NCBI GenBank assembly: GCA_958299035.1
Contig: CATQJL010000316.1
Span: 36,521,441-36,585,440, forward strand
Reading direction: 5' to 3'
Origin: Cylicocyclus nassatus
Taxonomy: Eukaryota; Nematoda; Chromadorea; Rhabditida; Strongylidae
Length of the DNA stretch: 64,000 bases
Each line of letters starts with the position of its first letter. Positions within the stretch are counted from its first letter, which is position 1. Position numbers and translations under genes: made by a program. The notes beneath the pieces are model-generated. The model had not been told where the DNA came from. It was given only the letters and a program-made list of their open reading frames with translations, and searched no databases. Shown here one piece after another: positions 44,801 through 56,179 of this stretch.

Positions 44801-47800
44801 CGTCTTCCACCCACTATAGATCGACAACAATGGCGGGACCTCTTGTTGGATACTGGAGATATAACGCCGTTGATGGAAGGTGACGTAGTGATAAAAGGGC
44901 CACGTGAAGAAGTTGTTTGGACAAAAGACGAATTACAGAAGCTCACAGATGTTCAGAAGTGCGTTTTTTAGCTTGAGCTAGTTTTTTCTTATTTTCAACT
45001 GAAAGGTTTATTCTTAGACTTTCTGTGGCTTTCCTGCAGTTGGTTCAGTGTATAGGCTTGAAATTTCTCCAAAAACCATTTGGTGTGACCAAAACAGACG
45101 ACAGTAAGTAGAGGAGCGGATGCATTTCATTCACTTGAACAAATTCTTTGCAGAAGGGCGTCACATTGTTATGGCTACGGCTGTTTTCCTGCGATGGCAA
45201 CGAGCTTTGCTCACGTGTAGTTCGCTCCCAGCTCTCTGCCTCTTCTTATCTACTTTGGAACCTGCCATAATGTGGGATAAGAGCAGGTTGCAGGTAATCC
45301 TTCTTGAAATTTTTTCTCCTCAATTTTACACTGAAACTTACACTTCCCAGGCCAAGTGCCGGGCATGCAGGCGGAAGGCTAACGCGGAACAGCTGGTACT
45401 CTGTGCAGACTGTGATCGCTGCTATCATTTCGAATGTGCGAGACTTGAGGCTGGCCCAGCACCACTGGACTGGTGCTGTGCAGACTGTAAAGCGGTGCGA
45501 AGGAAGATAGCTGCGGCTGAGAAACGAAAAACGCAGAAAGGTGGGCTGTGCCCAGCTGATAAATCAGGTCAAATCAATTACTTGATTTTTTGGAGTCCAT
45601 TCATCTACCACATGCAGTGGTCGTGGCTGCGACGCTTGCTACGCGCGGTAAAACCGTTTTCCCATTGCTTATTGATTGTACAAGTCGCGCTTTCGCTTAG
45701 CCCCGCGTTGCGACAGCCGCAGACACGGCCAGTCCGTGCGGTCTATGAAAAGAGGATACTTGTCGAAAGGATAACAAATTCTGTCTTTTGTGTTCAAATC
45801 CTTTCAATTTGCAGAAGCGGCCATGCTGCGAGAGCAAGAAGATGTAGAAGACGAGCATGTTGGCGACGAGAACAGTCTGAACGCAAGCATGGAAGAAGAG
45901 CTGTCGTACGTTACTTTGCACTTTTCTTGATTTTGATTCATTTCTCCATTCTTGTGCTTTGCAGTAAGTGTCGTTGTCAGCTGATGTGTGTAAGATTTAC
46001 GGTCACAAAGCTTTGTTAAGGCAAAATGGCCAGCATACTAATAATAACAACGTTATTCGCACCAGTAGCGGCCGAACAGTGAGGCGGGTGCTGTACGATG
46101 ACGGTGGTTCAACACCTGATGTTGACGCATCTCCTCGTCCTCTCAAGGTTGGGCTCAACCAAGAAACGAAGAACGTTTCAACTGTTGATAATACCGTTAT
46201 CAAGTCGTCCAAACGACATTCCGCACGTTCGAACGGTTACGTGAACACGGACTATGTTGATGATGACTTCGATTACGACAGCGAATCGTCAACAATCTCG
46301 AAGAGCAAAAGAAAACGAAAAAGTCAGTTGTGAGGAGACAACTGAAAAGTTTGTAACTGTTTGTTTGTAGATGCGGATGAATTCACAGAATCACCTTTAC
46401 GAAGTTTTGCTCCTACACTGCGTGATCCCGATCTGTCATCGAGAGCTAGGATCGAGGAGCTAGAGAAACTCATACGAGAGGCTATGCGGGAACCATATGC
46501 GTGGCCTTTTCTGGAACCTGTAGACAAGAAGGAGGCAAGTTTTCGTCTGCCTGTACGTTAGGCTTTTCTGTAACGCTCATTTTACATGGGTGTGAAAAAT
46601 AGAGTTGAAATCATTTGTGAGACATTGTTCCAAAGAAAAAGTGCTAAAGCGTCACTCTTTTCTTTATTGCAATTTCGTCCATTTTCTGAACCACTACATT
46701 GCATCTGCTTCTCTCGCTGTCTATGGGCAGATAAAATTAAATTAGTTGATAGTCAGTCAATTTGCATTGTCCGCTCAATACAAAGAACTTACGACCACCG
46801 ACATTAGTCAAAATAAAGTCCCACTCTTTTGACAAATGACTTCATTCAAGAAAGATTTTTATCACTTCCAATGCACTTTAGGCGGCAGTATGAGCTTTTG
46901 GTTCCCTATGGGCATTGTCTCGCGATTTAGGGTTGGTAGTGGGATCTCGTTGCGGTACAGTAAGGGTTCCTAACTGGGCTAAAGTTGAGTTTGCTGGCGA
47001 GAAAATTGCTTCAAAAGCTAGGTGAGGCAGAAGCAGCCCCGCTCATCAACTCGGGTGTCTAAAGGTATTAGCCCCAATTTGGGTTTTAAAGTGTTCAGAA
47101 ATGAGAAATCTCACAAGACCTTCGATAGGACTGGTCACTTTTGGCTCAGTTTCGGTAACACTGGCCACCCACGATAAGCTGCAACGCAACCTGTTGCGAC
47201 CGTCCTCTGTCATTGGGGGTGATGGGGCAGCTGAGCTGGGAAAGGCCAAGCTTTAATCGCTAATTGAATATAAAATCAAATGAGGATTACGCTCGCGAAA
47301 GGGTTGCAGATCCAAAAGCGGTTTTTTTATATATTACGTTGTATAAGCACTCGAAAGCCCTTTTTTACTAGTGCTATACATTCTTTTCTTTTCCAGGAAG
47401 CTGTGTTCATTTTGTGGTGACATTAGAAATACTATGAATCGAGAGTGTAATTTTCCCTTTTCACCCTACTTATATAAGATCTAAAAGCGACGGACGAAGT
47501 TTTTTGCAAACATAATAATTTTTGCTGGGGACTTTCGTCAGAAAACGCTCATCAAGGTTTACATCCTAAAAAAATTCTGAATCTAGAAATTCTTAGCATA
47601 TGCATGACATGTCGCTATCGTTTCTAGAGCCTCTCTCACTCAATCGTTGTAGTCCTTAGATCGCATGGTCATTAGTACAGCAAGGCCAGGACTAGAACGT
47701 ATGAAAGCAAAAAATGGGAAAATTTCTCCATTATCAGAGGCCAGGACTTCAGGACTTAAAAAAACCTTCTTGTTGTTGTCGCAAGAATTTTTTTAGACTA

Positions 47801-49031
47801 TAGGTGCGCTCCCCGCTGAGAATGTGGCAGATTTTTGAGAATAGCCTGCGTGAGTTATAAAATCGCAAGTGAATTGTTCTCAATTCTAATGATTGAGATG
47901 ATTTTTCAATTAAAAAAAAAACAGATTAGCTTCGTAAGAGGTTTTTCGTGAAAAAAAATTTCCGGAATGCCACAGACGTGTACACTGCCCTCTTATTGTT
48001 AGGCCCGACTAACGATTGACCTCCTATCATTTCACACTCAGGCGTGGGAAAATTATCAGGCGACACGTTGGCGAACGCGGCGCAGGATCCAGGCGAGGCG
48101 GCCGCGCGGACCTGAGCCGTCGAGTCGGAGTCAATCCGAATGAGACAAAGGGTAGATAGGGTTGACATAACACAGAACATGACCAGTTGCAATTTTTACT
48201 TGAGACAGGTACGCGCGATTTGCACAGCTTATTGACGTAGTGAACGAAAGAGTAGGCGAGGTACGGATGAAACGTGTCGCTTTTGAAGCCATCATCATCC
48301 CAAGTGCAACTATAAATTTTATATCATTAAATTGTTGTATAATCTGCACTTGAAACCATTTTGGCCCTTAATCCATTGACGACGATGTGGACACCGGTGG
48401 CCCAAGCACTTTTTGCCGCCAGGGACGATGTGGACCACCGGTGGTCCACACCCCTTGCAGAATCATATCCTTTTCAGATCTAGTATTTTTTCCACAGTTC
48501 AGCATTTTTTCCAGTTTTTTAGCCTCTTGGAATCCATAGGCTTCGTCGTCCGAGAAGATGGCTGTCGTTATTCACAAAACATTTTCACATTTGTTAATAA
48601 TCACAAAACTTTTTCGCGCCGAAAGTGTTGTGCAAAATCGCATCGCCCCACAGCGCCGCCGCGCAAAATTCGTATGGATTAAAAGTGTTTTCCCTTTTTT
48701 TCGTGTTCCATGGGTTCTGCAGTAATCTCTGGTGTTCAGGTTCCGGACTACTATGACGTAATAACCCGACCAATGGACCTCAGAACGATGATAAATAAGA
48801 TCAAACAACATGTGTATGACACTCCAGAGGAGGTTCGATCTGACGCCTATCTAATTGTGGCCAATTGTAAGGAATATAATGAGGAAGGCAGCGAAATATA
48901 CGACGTAAGTGTTCTTCCAAGCCTATTCGTTCACCTTGATTTGCTTACTCGTGATTCAGTGTGCGGAACAACTTGAAGATTTCTTCCAAGACAGATTTCG
49001 GATATTTTTCGAAGACAAAAAGAGGAGGTGA
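38865..49031 (+). CDS. ACF1/BAZ1A-type ISWI remodeller subunit (WAC-DDT-WHIM-PHD-bromodomain), 33 exons, about 1392 aa
   Basis: Nuclear partner of the ISWI ATPase in nucleosome spacing. Exons: 38865-38977, 39094-39205, 40154-40270, 40333-40439, 40574-40708, 40761-40848, 40958-41135, 41265-41368, 41563-41712, 41763-41858, 41906-42004, 42336-42363, 42418-42555, 42606-42731, 42780-42915, 42967-43030, 43083-43163, 43213-43305, 43458-43640, 43700-43826, 43879-44024, 44213-44353, 44401-44499, 44554-44682, 44780-44958, 45018-45103, 45154-45293, 45351-45540, 45815-45905, 46021-46322, 46371-46534, 48740-48904, 48960-49031. WAC starts MPLLNKKPIGRREVPPN and has LTYFEALESEKQA. DDT lies at about 401-470 (LAILQFFTAFQELL), WHIM at about 490-600, and LHLGRDRAFRNYF near 765. 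The PHD finger (about 1066-1128) shows CRAC, CADCDRCYHFEC and CCADC. The C-terminal bromodomain has WPFLEPV, VPDYYDVI and NCKEYN. The AT-hook position of human ACF1 holds QRGRQPKS, lacking GRP. Intron 31, inside the bromodomain, is 2.2 kb with a GC donor. Confidence 0.94.
46890..47260. mobile_element. Diverged copy of the 9991-10452 foldback family in an ACF1-like intron
   Basis: Shares, in order, GGGTTCCTAACTGGGC, GGCGAGAAAATTGCTTCAAA, CGCTCATCAACTCGGGTG and TATTAGCCCCAATTTGGG with the left arm of the 9991-10452 element, at clearly lower identity. Ends were not defined precisely. Confidence 0.45.
47810..47985. mobile_element. Degenerate hAT-type MITE fragment in an ACF1-like intron
   Basis: Follows the order of the 25743-26056 element (AGATTTTTGAGAATAGC, GAGTTATAAAATCGCAAGTG, an AT-rich centre, AGATTAGCTTCGTAAGAG, AAAAAATTTCCGGAATGCC) with many substitutions. 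Terminal repeats are not recognisable, so it is an old copy. Confidence 0.5.
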
Positions 49032-50029
49032 AAGCTGAAGCTCATGCACTATCTCGTTCTTTTGTTTTATGAATATATTGTTGATTTTTCTGTTGTGTGG
49101 CACGATTTTGATGAAGGAGCTATCAAACTAACTGGTCATTGCTATTGCATATTTTTGTCTGAACATTGTTGATATGACTTTATCATAACCATTTTCTTGT
49201 AGATAGACAATGCATTCTGGAACAACGGTGCATGTTATTGCTGTTAGGTCAGTATCGTCAGTTTTAATTGTACATAATTCTTCGCTGTTTCTTTTTTACT
49301 TAAGTGTACATTGTTTGTAGTCCTTTCCCTCCACATCTCCCTGTTTTTATTTCATCTTTATGTTGAAACATTGACTAGATATCATGCGCCCCAGACCGTC
49401 ATCATAAACAGGTGATTTTCGCACTGATGTTGCGTTAAATTAGGTCTCATTGCTTTCTTTTTTCTTTGAGTGATCGAAAATGAAAACTGTATCCATGTCT
49501 TTGCAGATATCTGGATTTGATGCATGCTAGCAAAAAGACTGAAAATGTAAATCGTGGACTGCACGCATACTTACGATAGTGTAGAGGTAAAGCCTCAAAA
49601 GTGAAGGTGGTGTGAAACCTGCTTCCCCCCCCCCCCCATGAAAAGCGAATTTCGTGTAAGAAAAGTTTAGAGAAAGAGGCCGAAATCGAGCGGCAAAACC
49701 GAAAGAAACTTTGGTAACTGGGTAAAAACGTCGCGATGAGTTTAAAATATTGCTTTCAGCGGGGCTTTGAAGTGCAAGTTTCCGCTTTGGGAGTGAATAA
49801 ATGACAAATTAAATAGTTTTTCTATTACAAATTTGGAAATCATAGTACAATAATTATTAATTGAGGCTGTAGTTACATATGCGCCAGAACGATACTCTTC
49901 CTTAAAATCTCATAGCATTTATTATTCGTTTGCGATGCAACAAATCCTTTCTACGTAGTGGTTTGCATCTTCGAGGGTTCTGAATATAAGCTATTATGCT
50001 TGATTTGTATCGCTTAATACTAAACAACC
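49032..50029. other. 3' flank of the ACF1-like gene
   Basis: No gene recognised. The first clear AATAAA on the plus strand is near 49797, about 770 nt after the stop codon. Confidence 0.4.
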
Positions 50030-50205
50030 TCCAAAACGTGCAGAAGTGTCCCGGGGGGGGGGGGGACTTTTCATACGATCAGGGACTTCGCACCTAGCCT
50101 TCGCACCTACCTCACACCTACATCGCACCTCCCCATCCACGTAATGAGTAAGATTCTCCACTACGCCTAGGTGAGGGGGGGGAGGGGGACTTTTCATACG
50201 AACAC
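50030..50205. repeat. Repeat with two direct GACTTTTCATACGA motifs, copy A
   Basis: A poly-G run followed by GACTTTTCATACGA occurs twice in direct orientation (about 50064 and 50188). Between them lie four GCACCT words in a C-rich stretch. The same layout appears on the opposite strand at about 56188-56320. Confidence 0.5.
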
Positions 50206-50747
50206 TTCTCGATCACTTTGACCTTCTAGCGGTATGCTAGGGTGCTGGTAATACGACCAGTTATCGATTACCTAGGATGGACTAGAATGAAACGTTTATT
50301 ATCAAAAATGCGTAAAGTAAAGAATATCTTGATTTTATCTGTTGTATAAAGCTTACTTCAAACGTTACTTCAAACATCTAGTAAGCCAATAAACTTTGTC
50401 CGGCACTTTTTGAATTTTCCCATAACTTGAAACTGGAGTTTTAAGTTGATGACACCCAGGAAAATCGCGCCCCATGACCGTCTCCCTCTCCAATAACCCA
50501 TATGGGAAGAGTAGCACTTCCAGGTCATACTGAAGGCTCGGAGTGGCATGTGACAATACTCAGATCAGTTCAAAACGTTTGTAAAAGAAAAACCGAATTA
50601 CTAATTAATTAATTACTGAAAAATTCGTGTGAAACGATTATGATGTTATTTTTCACAGCAAAACACTTTTTAAATTCACACAGCATTCAAGTTTTCATTT
50701 TATCCATATTTGCGGTACTGCAAAAGCTAATCTTGTTTTGTTTTTAG

Positions 50748-50975
50748 TGTCAAGTCCAAGAGGTGCGCTCTCTTGACTTGAATCCTTCACCCTGATTGTT
50801 TTACTTTGTATGAACATGACATTATGACTAGAATCTTTATTATATATTTATAAATAGAAAGAGAGGGGAAGGGTAACCGCCGGTCACCCGGTTAGGCAGC
50901 TCATCTGGAGTTGCTGGGGCACCGCCCAGTTGGCGTGGAGACTGTCGGACCATCTAATTAGTCTGCGTCTCGACA
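50748..50975. repeat. Left direct repeat (LTR-like, 228 bp)
   Basis: Runs TGTCAAG...CTCGACA. It contains AT-rich TATATATTTATAAATA followed by a GC-rich block with GGTAACCGCCGGTCACCCGG and GGGGCACCGCCCAGTTGG. Nearly identical to 55885-56110, differing mainly in the first 25 bp and by a short indel after AAATAG. Confidence 0.8.
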
Positions 50976-51054
50976 TGTCCATTCCATAGTAAAGCTCGTC
51001 CCGAACTTTCATCTTTGACCATGGCTAAAGAGTGGGAAATCGTCATCAAAGCTG

Positions 51055-51230
51055 CCCATGTACCATTTGTTTCGTCGTGGGGGGCAGGAGATTATTGTGT
51101 AGTTGTCATCATCGTCTTCAATACTGCCCATATACCATTTGTTTCGCGGCGGCTGCGATTGAGTGCAGAAAGGTGTGGTTGAAACCATTATCGTCATCAA
51201 GATAGCCCATAAACCAATTGGTGTTGTTGC
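51055..51230. repeat. Short tandem repeat inside the LTR-bounded element
   Basis: GCCCATRTACCATTTGTTTCG occurs around 51055 and 51126, with a diverged third copy near 51207 (GCCCATAAACCAATTGG), spaced 71 and 80 bp. On the minus strand the first two fall in an open frame with a repeated NKWYMGS segment followed by acidic residues. Coding use is unproven. Confidence 0.5.
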
Positions 51231-54200
51231 TTCGGTTGAACGCAGGGTTTGTGCTGTTGATCGCTCAGTGGGTTTCGTTGCTGGATCGCTCTTCGCGAAT
51301 AAGGACAGGGGGAAAAGGGCTTATTAGAAAGGCACGGCTCTCGCACGCCCTGTCAAAAGAAAGAGCTCGTCTCGAGCTGAGAATCAAGCGCAGCGAAATG
51401 ATCTTGGAAATGGGATAGTTATCAAACTGATTTGCGGGTAAGGTAATTAGGAACGGATGAATGCGATAATGATGATATCAAAACGTCGTAGATGGGCTTT
51501 ATCCGAGCGGAGGGAACAAGTATTGCAATGCTTCTCACGAGGATAAAACAACATGGTATAAGCGGCATAGTTTGAAAGTCGAATTGGGATATGTTTGAAA
51601 TTTTGATATGTGGCGATGGGGTTGTCGTAAATATTGAAGAAATACATATACTTGAGAAATGCAGACAACAATAATGCAAATCAAATCAATCAATAATCGC
51701 TATTGTGACAGAACGTTCAAAATTTTGACGTTTTGAAGATTCGTCGTTACAACATTCAAAAAAAAATCAAGGGCAACTAAAACATGAAATTTTCGAAATC
51801 TATCATGTGAGCAACTCATGAGGGAACACTTCCGTAATGTTGCCCACAAGGGCGTGGGGTGAAATTTTGAATGACTGAAAGGCTTCTCCGAGTCGCCCAT
51901 CGGAGAAGTCTTTCTTGATATAGTGCAGACGCTTGCGGCAAACTTACTCTGCCAGTAGCCGCTGCGTAAGTGAAATTATTGTGTGTTTGCTACTGGCACT
52001 CAAAACATCCAGTCTTTTCAGACGCTCTGAACATCTGATAGCAGAAACAATTTCAATACAAAGGTAACATAGTTGTAATGGGGCACATGCAGTTTCTGTC
52101 TTTCTCACATGCTCTGAACAAGTGAGTGTAGACAATAACTCGAATAGAAAATCGCTTATAATACAATGGTGAACACTTGACTGGGAACACTGATGACGGA
52201 GCGGTTATTCGAGGATAAATTAGGAACAAAACAATTTTAATTCTACTTTACTATTTCTCCTTCGGTTACTCGCATTTTGTTTTAGTCTCGCTTTTGCATA
52301 TCTGAAACTGTCGCGAGCGTATTAGTCGCGCGAGGTGAGACTCATACAGGCCTTTGTATCGCTTGTGCTGTCATTTTTGCTGAAATGGACAGTTAAGGAA
52401 TTTTTTTTCTAAACCACTGCTGAATTCAGTTGAAACCGAATAATTCTCAAATGTTGTGCTAGAATTTTTTTTTTGTATGGTAGATGATGAGGATGGTTGA
52501 GATCCACCTCTGCTAAATGCTGATGAAAATGCAAAGTGAATGGCTATGTAATTGTAATCATTCCGCTGCTCTTTATTTCTCTGGAAAGCGAAGAATAGTT
52601 TTAGATTGGTGGCCGAATGTATGAAAACTAGTCGTTTTCAATCAGAATGAAAGCCTATGCAAACTAAATCGATTTTTTTAAAGGTCAATATTACCAGGCT
52701 TCTTTTTCACTATTTTCAATGAAAGGCAAGTAAGACCGGTTTTTACGTGCCTCTATGGTATTTGCGCAGATGTGAACGGATGAAGTTACCGGTCACATAA
52801 TAGAGCAAAAAAAGTTTTTTTCTACATATTCGTAGTGCCTTTTGCATGTTCATCCCAAAGCTCAATTTCGGAAAGGCATTGCTATACACTAGAATGAAGT
52901 CATATCGCTTTTGTTAAAGTGATCAAGAAGACTTCAAGAAATAATAAAGTAATGAGGTTTTTTTAAATTTTTTTTGTGGGTTAGTTTTATATCACATCAA
53001 AGTTATGTTTGACAAGGAAAATGTGAGTGAAAATTGCTACGATAATTGTGATTGATAAGGTTAAGGAGGTAGCTATAACGAAGAGTGCTCTACGATATTG
53101 AGCTAGCTACATAGCTAGTTTCGATAGCTCATTATGCATTTGCTGGAAGTAAAAGGTTCTGCACTAGATTTGAAGAGAGAGCTGCAGAGGCATGTTTGGA
53201 AAGCGTAATTTTTTTTTGAAGATGTTAAACTGTTTGATGTTAGAAACGACTTACTGGCCTCAGTATCCTGAATTCTAGACCTAAGAGCGCTTACTATATA
53301 TTCCCGCAGACTTGATTCATAGCGCTCGCTGTAGTGAGCATCGATATTTTGCATGTCATATAGGTTGAATAGAGATATGCATTTGCGAATCTCAAATAGT
53401 AGACCTCCGTTACTTTACTTCTGTTTGGTGAGCACTCTTTTTTGTGTTTCTTTGTTACGAATACGCTAAATCGTTAATCGATTGGTCTCGGCTGAAAGTG
53501 TGCATGTTTTTCATTGGATGTATGAATTTTCATCAGCTGATTTCACTATTGATTTGGACTTGAAATTTAGTCTAGCTGAAACGGCAGAAAAGGTGTTTTG
53601 CAACTCTTGGATTGAACCCGGATTTCTGGAAAGTTTTCCTTGCGGTAGAAAAACTCTGTTATTTTAGAAAACTTGGACTATTGGAAGCCCTAAGAGAGAC
53701 TAGGAGCGAAAAAGGTATTTTAGTATAAGTAAGTAAGACATGAATAGTTATATTCATGCACGGTCTTATACGTTTCTGGCAAATCAACTGCCTCGGTAGT
53801 GAAGATTGGTAGTCAAATTCTTACAAATTAGCAAAAGTCTTTTTTTTATGAATTGTAATAAGTTTGAAGATGAAATGATGTACGACGATGATGTGAAGGT
53901 TGCACAAAATGCGATTTGAGTGAGATTGCCGTTTTCATCTTAGGAAGAAGACAAAAGTACAATGACTGAATTTGGCGCAGGGAACCGTTCCTTTGAGTAA
54001 AATACAGCGTTTTGTAAAAGAAAAAAAAAGAGAGAGAAGAGTGCTTGGTGAGAATGCGAGAGCAAATGTTATTTGGGAGTCGTGGCAGCTTTTTTTAATG
54101 TCACTTTGCGGCTGCATATACGTGATTTACAAAAATCGTTTTTGAATTTTTTTTTGTGGAGGTTGTGAATACATCAATCAACCACATCAAAATAAGAGTT

Positions 54201-55020
54201 TCATATAGTCTCAACTTCGAGAACTTATTGAAACTCATGATATTCTCTGAAAATATCACTTTTTTTGAATTAAAGACTCGTTTTGGTAAGTTTGCCTCAA
54301 TTCTCTTGGCAGACCAACCAAACGAGTGCACGAATTAGCGAATTTAGCTAGTCATCGTGATTCACGAGGTTTTTTTTTCAAAAAAAAACCAATTCAAAGT
54401 CATGCTGATATGTCAATTTGAGGTAGTGGTTGGCTTCCACAATTTCTTAAAGACTCAAACATGTGTGATTTACGTTGGTTTTTTTTATTTTTTTTCCAAA
54501 TAAGCGGGAAAAGATTAAACCAAAAACATAGACAAGGGCTAGAAAAGCATACCTCTTATGATGTGTGAGTAGAGTTGTAGGAAAATTTTACCATGACATC
54601 TTTTGGTCCTTGCCTAGAGAATGTCATTTCGAGGAGTCCTTGGGACGGAACCTCTTTCCAGTCGTACTCGGCTTCCATAAGAACGCTGATCTAGTCAGAC
54701 GGCGACAGCAGTGGTTGATAATTGATTGCGTTTTCCTTGGTTGCTCGTTGACAAATCCTCAGGTCAGCAAAATACCTTAACAATTGCCACATACCTCTGG
54801 CCCAGACATTCGTCGATGGGTACGAGGTTCAAAGGGCATTGCCGCTGCATGTGCCTACTTCTGGCGGCTAAATGTCACTCGATGTTGAGTGATTAGCCAT
54901 TAAAAATAAGGGACTGAGAGCGTAGCCTTTGGAAGTAACCGCGAGCTATCAGATAGCCCGTCGATTTTCCTCAGGCAATCATAACAAATATTTATGAAAC
55001 TCTCCCTAAGCAAAATTGGA

Positions 55021-55275
55021 CTCACAGTAGTTTTTCTACTAGTGAGAACTTAATTTTGAATTTGGTAAGGCTCACAGTGGTCTTTCCACTAGTGAGCGGG
55101 AAAAAAGGGCATTCACAGTGGTCTTTCCACTAGTGAAGTCACAAAAAAGAGAAAGTATTCTCACAGTGGTCTTTCCGCTAGTGAGAATAAAGATGAAAAG
55201 TGCCCTCACAGTGGTCTTTCCACTAATGAGAGTTATGGAAAAAATTAGGCTCACAGTGCGTTTTCCACTTGCATA
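55021..55275. repeat. Array of six regularly spaced hairpin repeats
   Basis: Units of about 26 bp of the form CTCACAGTGG-TCTTT-CCACTAGTGAG start near 55021, 55071, 55112, 55160, 55205 and 55250 (steps 50, 41, 48, 45, 45). Each is an inverted repeat able to form a 9-10 bp stem with a short loop. Changes in one arm are sometimes matched in the other: the first unit has CAGTAG paired with CTACTA. The intervening 15-24 bp are unrelated to each other. The last unit is degenerate. No cas-like gene exists, so this is a eukaryotic repeat array and not a CRISPR. Confidence 0.75.
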
Positions 55276-55408
55276 ACCTTATATGTACATATATACAGTG
55301 CCGGCGGTGGCGATAGAGTCACTGAGATTGTTGCGCTTTAGTAAGGAAAATATGGGGGTTCTTAATGGAAGAAATAACATCGATTGAATGAAAAAAAAAA
55401 CAATTGTT

Positions 55409-55576
55409 CACGGCTCGCGGAATCACGGCTCCGGGATATCACGGCTCTAGGAAATCACGGCTCGGGATCACGGCTCGCGGAATTTCAATCTAGAGAGTTG
55501 AAACTCGATCTAGAAAGAGCGTGTCGAAAATCACGGTTCGCTTTTCACGGCTCGGGGGATCACGGCTCGCGGAATT
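55409..55576. repeat. Array of TCACGGCTCGCGGAA repeats
   Basis: About eight copies of TCACGGCTC or TCACGGTTC, several extended to TCACGGCTCGCGGAA, between 55409 and 55576 with uneven 13-16 bp spacing. The array is interrupted by a 60-bp segment containing the inverted pair TCTAGAGAGTT / AACTCGATCTAGA. It lies 130 bp downstream of the hairpin array. Confidence 0.65.
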
Positions 55577-55884
55577 AAGTAATAGAAAAAAATTTTAGAA
55601 AGAAGAAAAATGAATATATTATTTTCTAAGAATAGCATTTTAATACAAAACTCAGACTCATCGCCTGACTCAAGAAAATAATTTAAAAAAAGGATGAAGT
55701 ATCAAAAAAGAACTACGGAGAAACGTAGGAGATGAGAGCTGGTGCCGGCGGTGGGAGCTTGCAAAAGATTTGGCCAAAATCTATGCTGATTAAATCCAAA
55801 AATTGTTGATTTAGGAAAAAAATTCTCGAAAAGTTGATTCAGAAAAATGTGAGTCATAGAAAGAAAACAACCCGGGACCTCCAT

Positions 55885-56110
55885 GTCAAGTGTACAAGTG
55901 GTGCACTCTCTTGACTTGAATCCTTCACCCTGATTGTTTTACTTTGTATGAACATGACATTATGACTAGAATCTTTATTATATATTTATAAATAGGAGAG
56001 GGGAAGGGTAACCGCCGGTCACCCGGTTAGGCAGCTCATTTGGAGTTGCTGGGGCACCGCCCAGTTGGCGTGGAGACTGTCGGACCATCTAATTAGTCTG
56101 CGTCTCGACA
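55885..56110. repeat. Right direct repeat (LTR-like, 226 bp)
   Basis: Same sequence as 50748-50975 with few differences, beginning TGTCAAG and ending CTCGACA, followed by TTAG. The similarity of the pair implies recent formation compared with the degraded MITEs elsewhere in the window. Confidence 0.8.
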
Positions 56111-56179
56111 TTAGGAATGGAGCCCGCGGGCCCAAATCTGGCATGGTGCCAATTTTTACTGGATCTTTGCCAAAAGATG

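Larger units (their letters stand above)
50748..56110. mobile_element. LTR-bounded 5.4-kb element without recognisable gag/pol
   Basis: Direct repeats of about 227 bp at the ends begin TG and end CA, and TTAG lies directly outside both (50744-50747 and 56111-56114). This is the structure of an LTR retrotransposon with a 4-bp target duplication. The 4.9 kb interior has only ORFs under 90 codons and no reverse transcriptase, integrase or capsid motif. It is AT-rich and contains many short hairpins and repeat arrays (51055-51230, 55021-55275, 55409-55576). A primer-binding site and polypurine tract are not convincing. Best description: a large non-autonomous LTR derivative, or another unit flanked by direct repeats. 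Confidence 0.6.

Noticed and set aside
45906..46020. Acceptor at GCTTTGCAG (ending 45964) for exon 30 of the ACF1-like gene
   Set aside because: It joins in a frame that reaches stop codons; only the acceptor ending at 46020 (TTTGTTAAG) joins the TC|G phase to the long open exon.
55021..55275. CRISPR array
   Set aside because: Repeat-spacer layout is superficially similar, but spacers are only 15-24 bp and variable, the sequence is in an intron-rich animal genome, and there are no cas genes.
50748..56110. Autonomous retrovirus-like or BEL/gypsy element
   Set aside because: No reverse transcriptase, protease, integrase or capsid motif in any frame of the interior; only the terminal structure is LTR-like.
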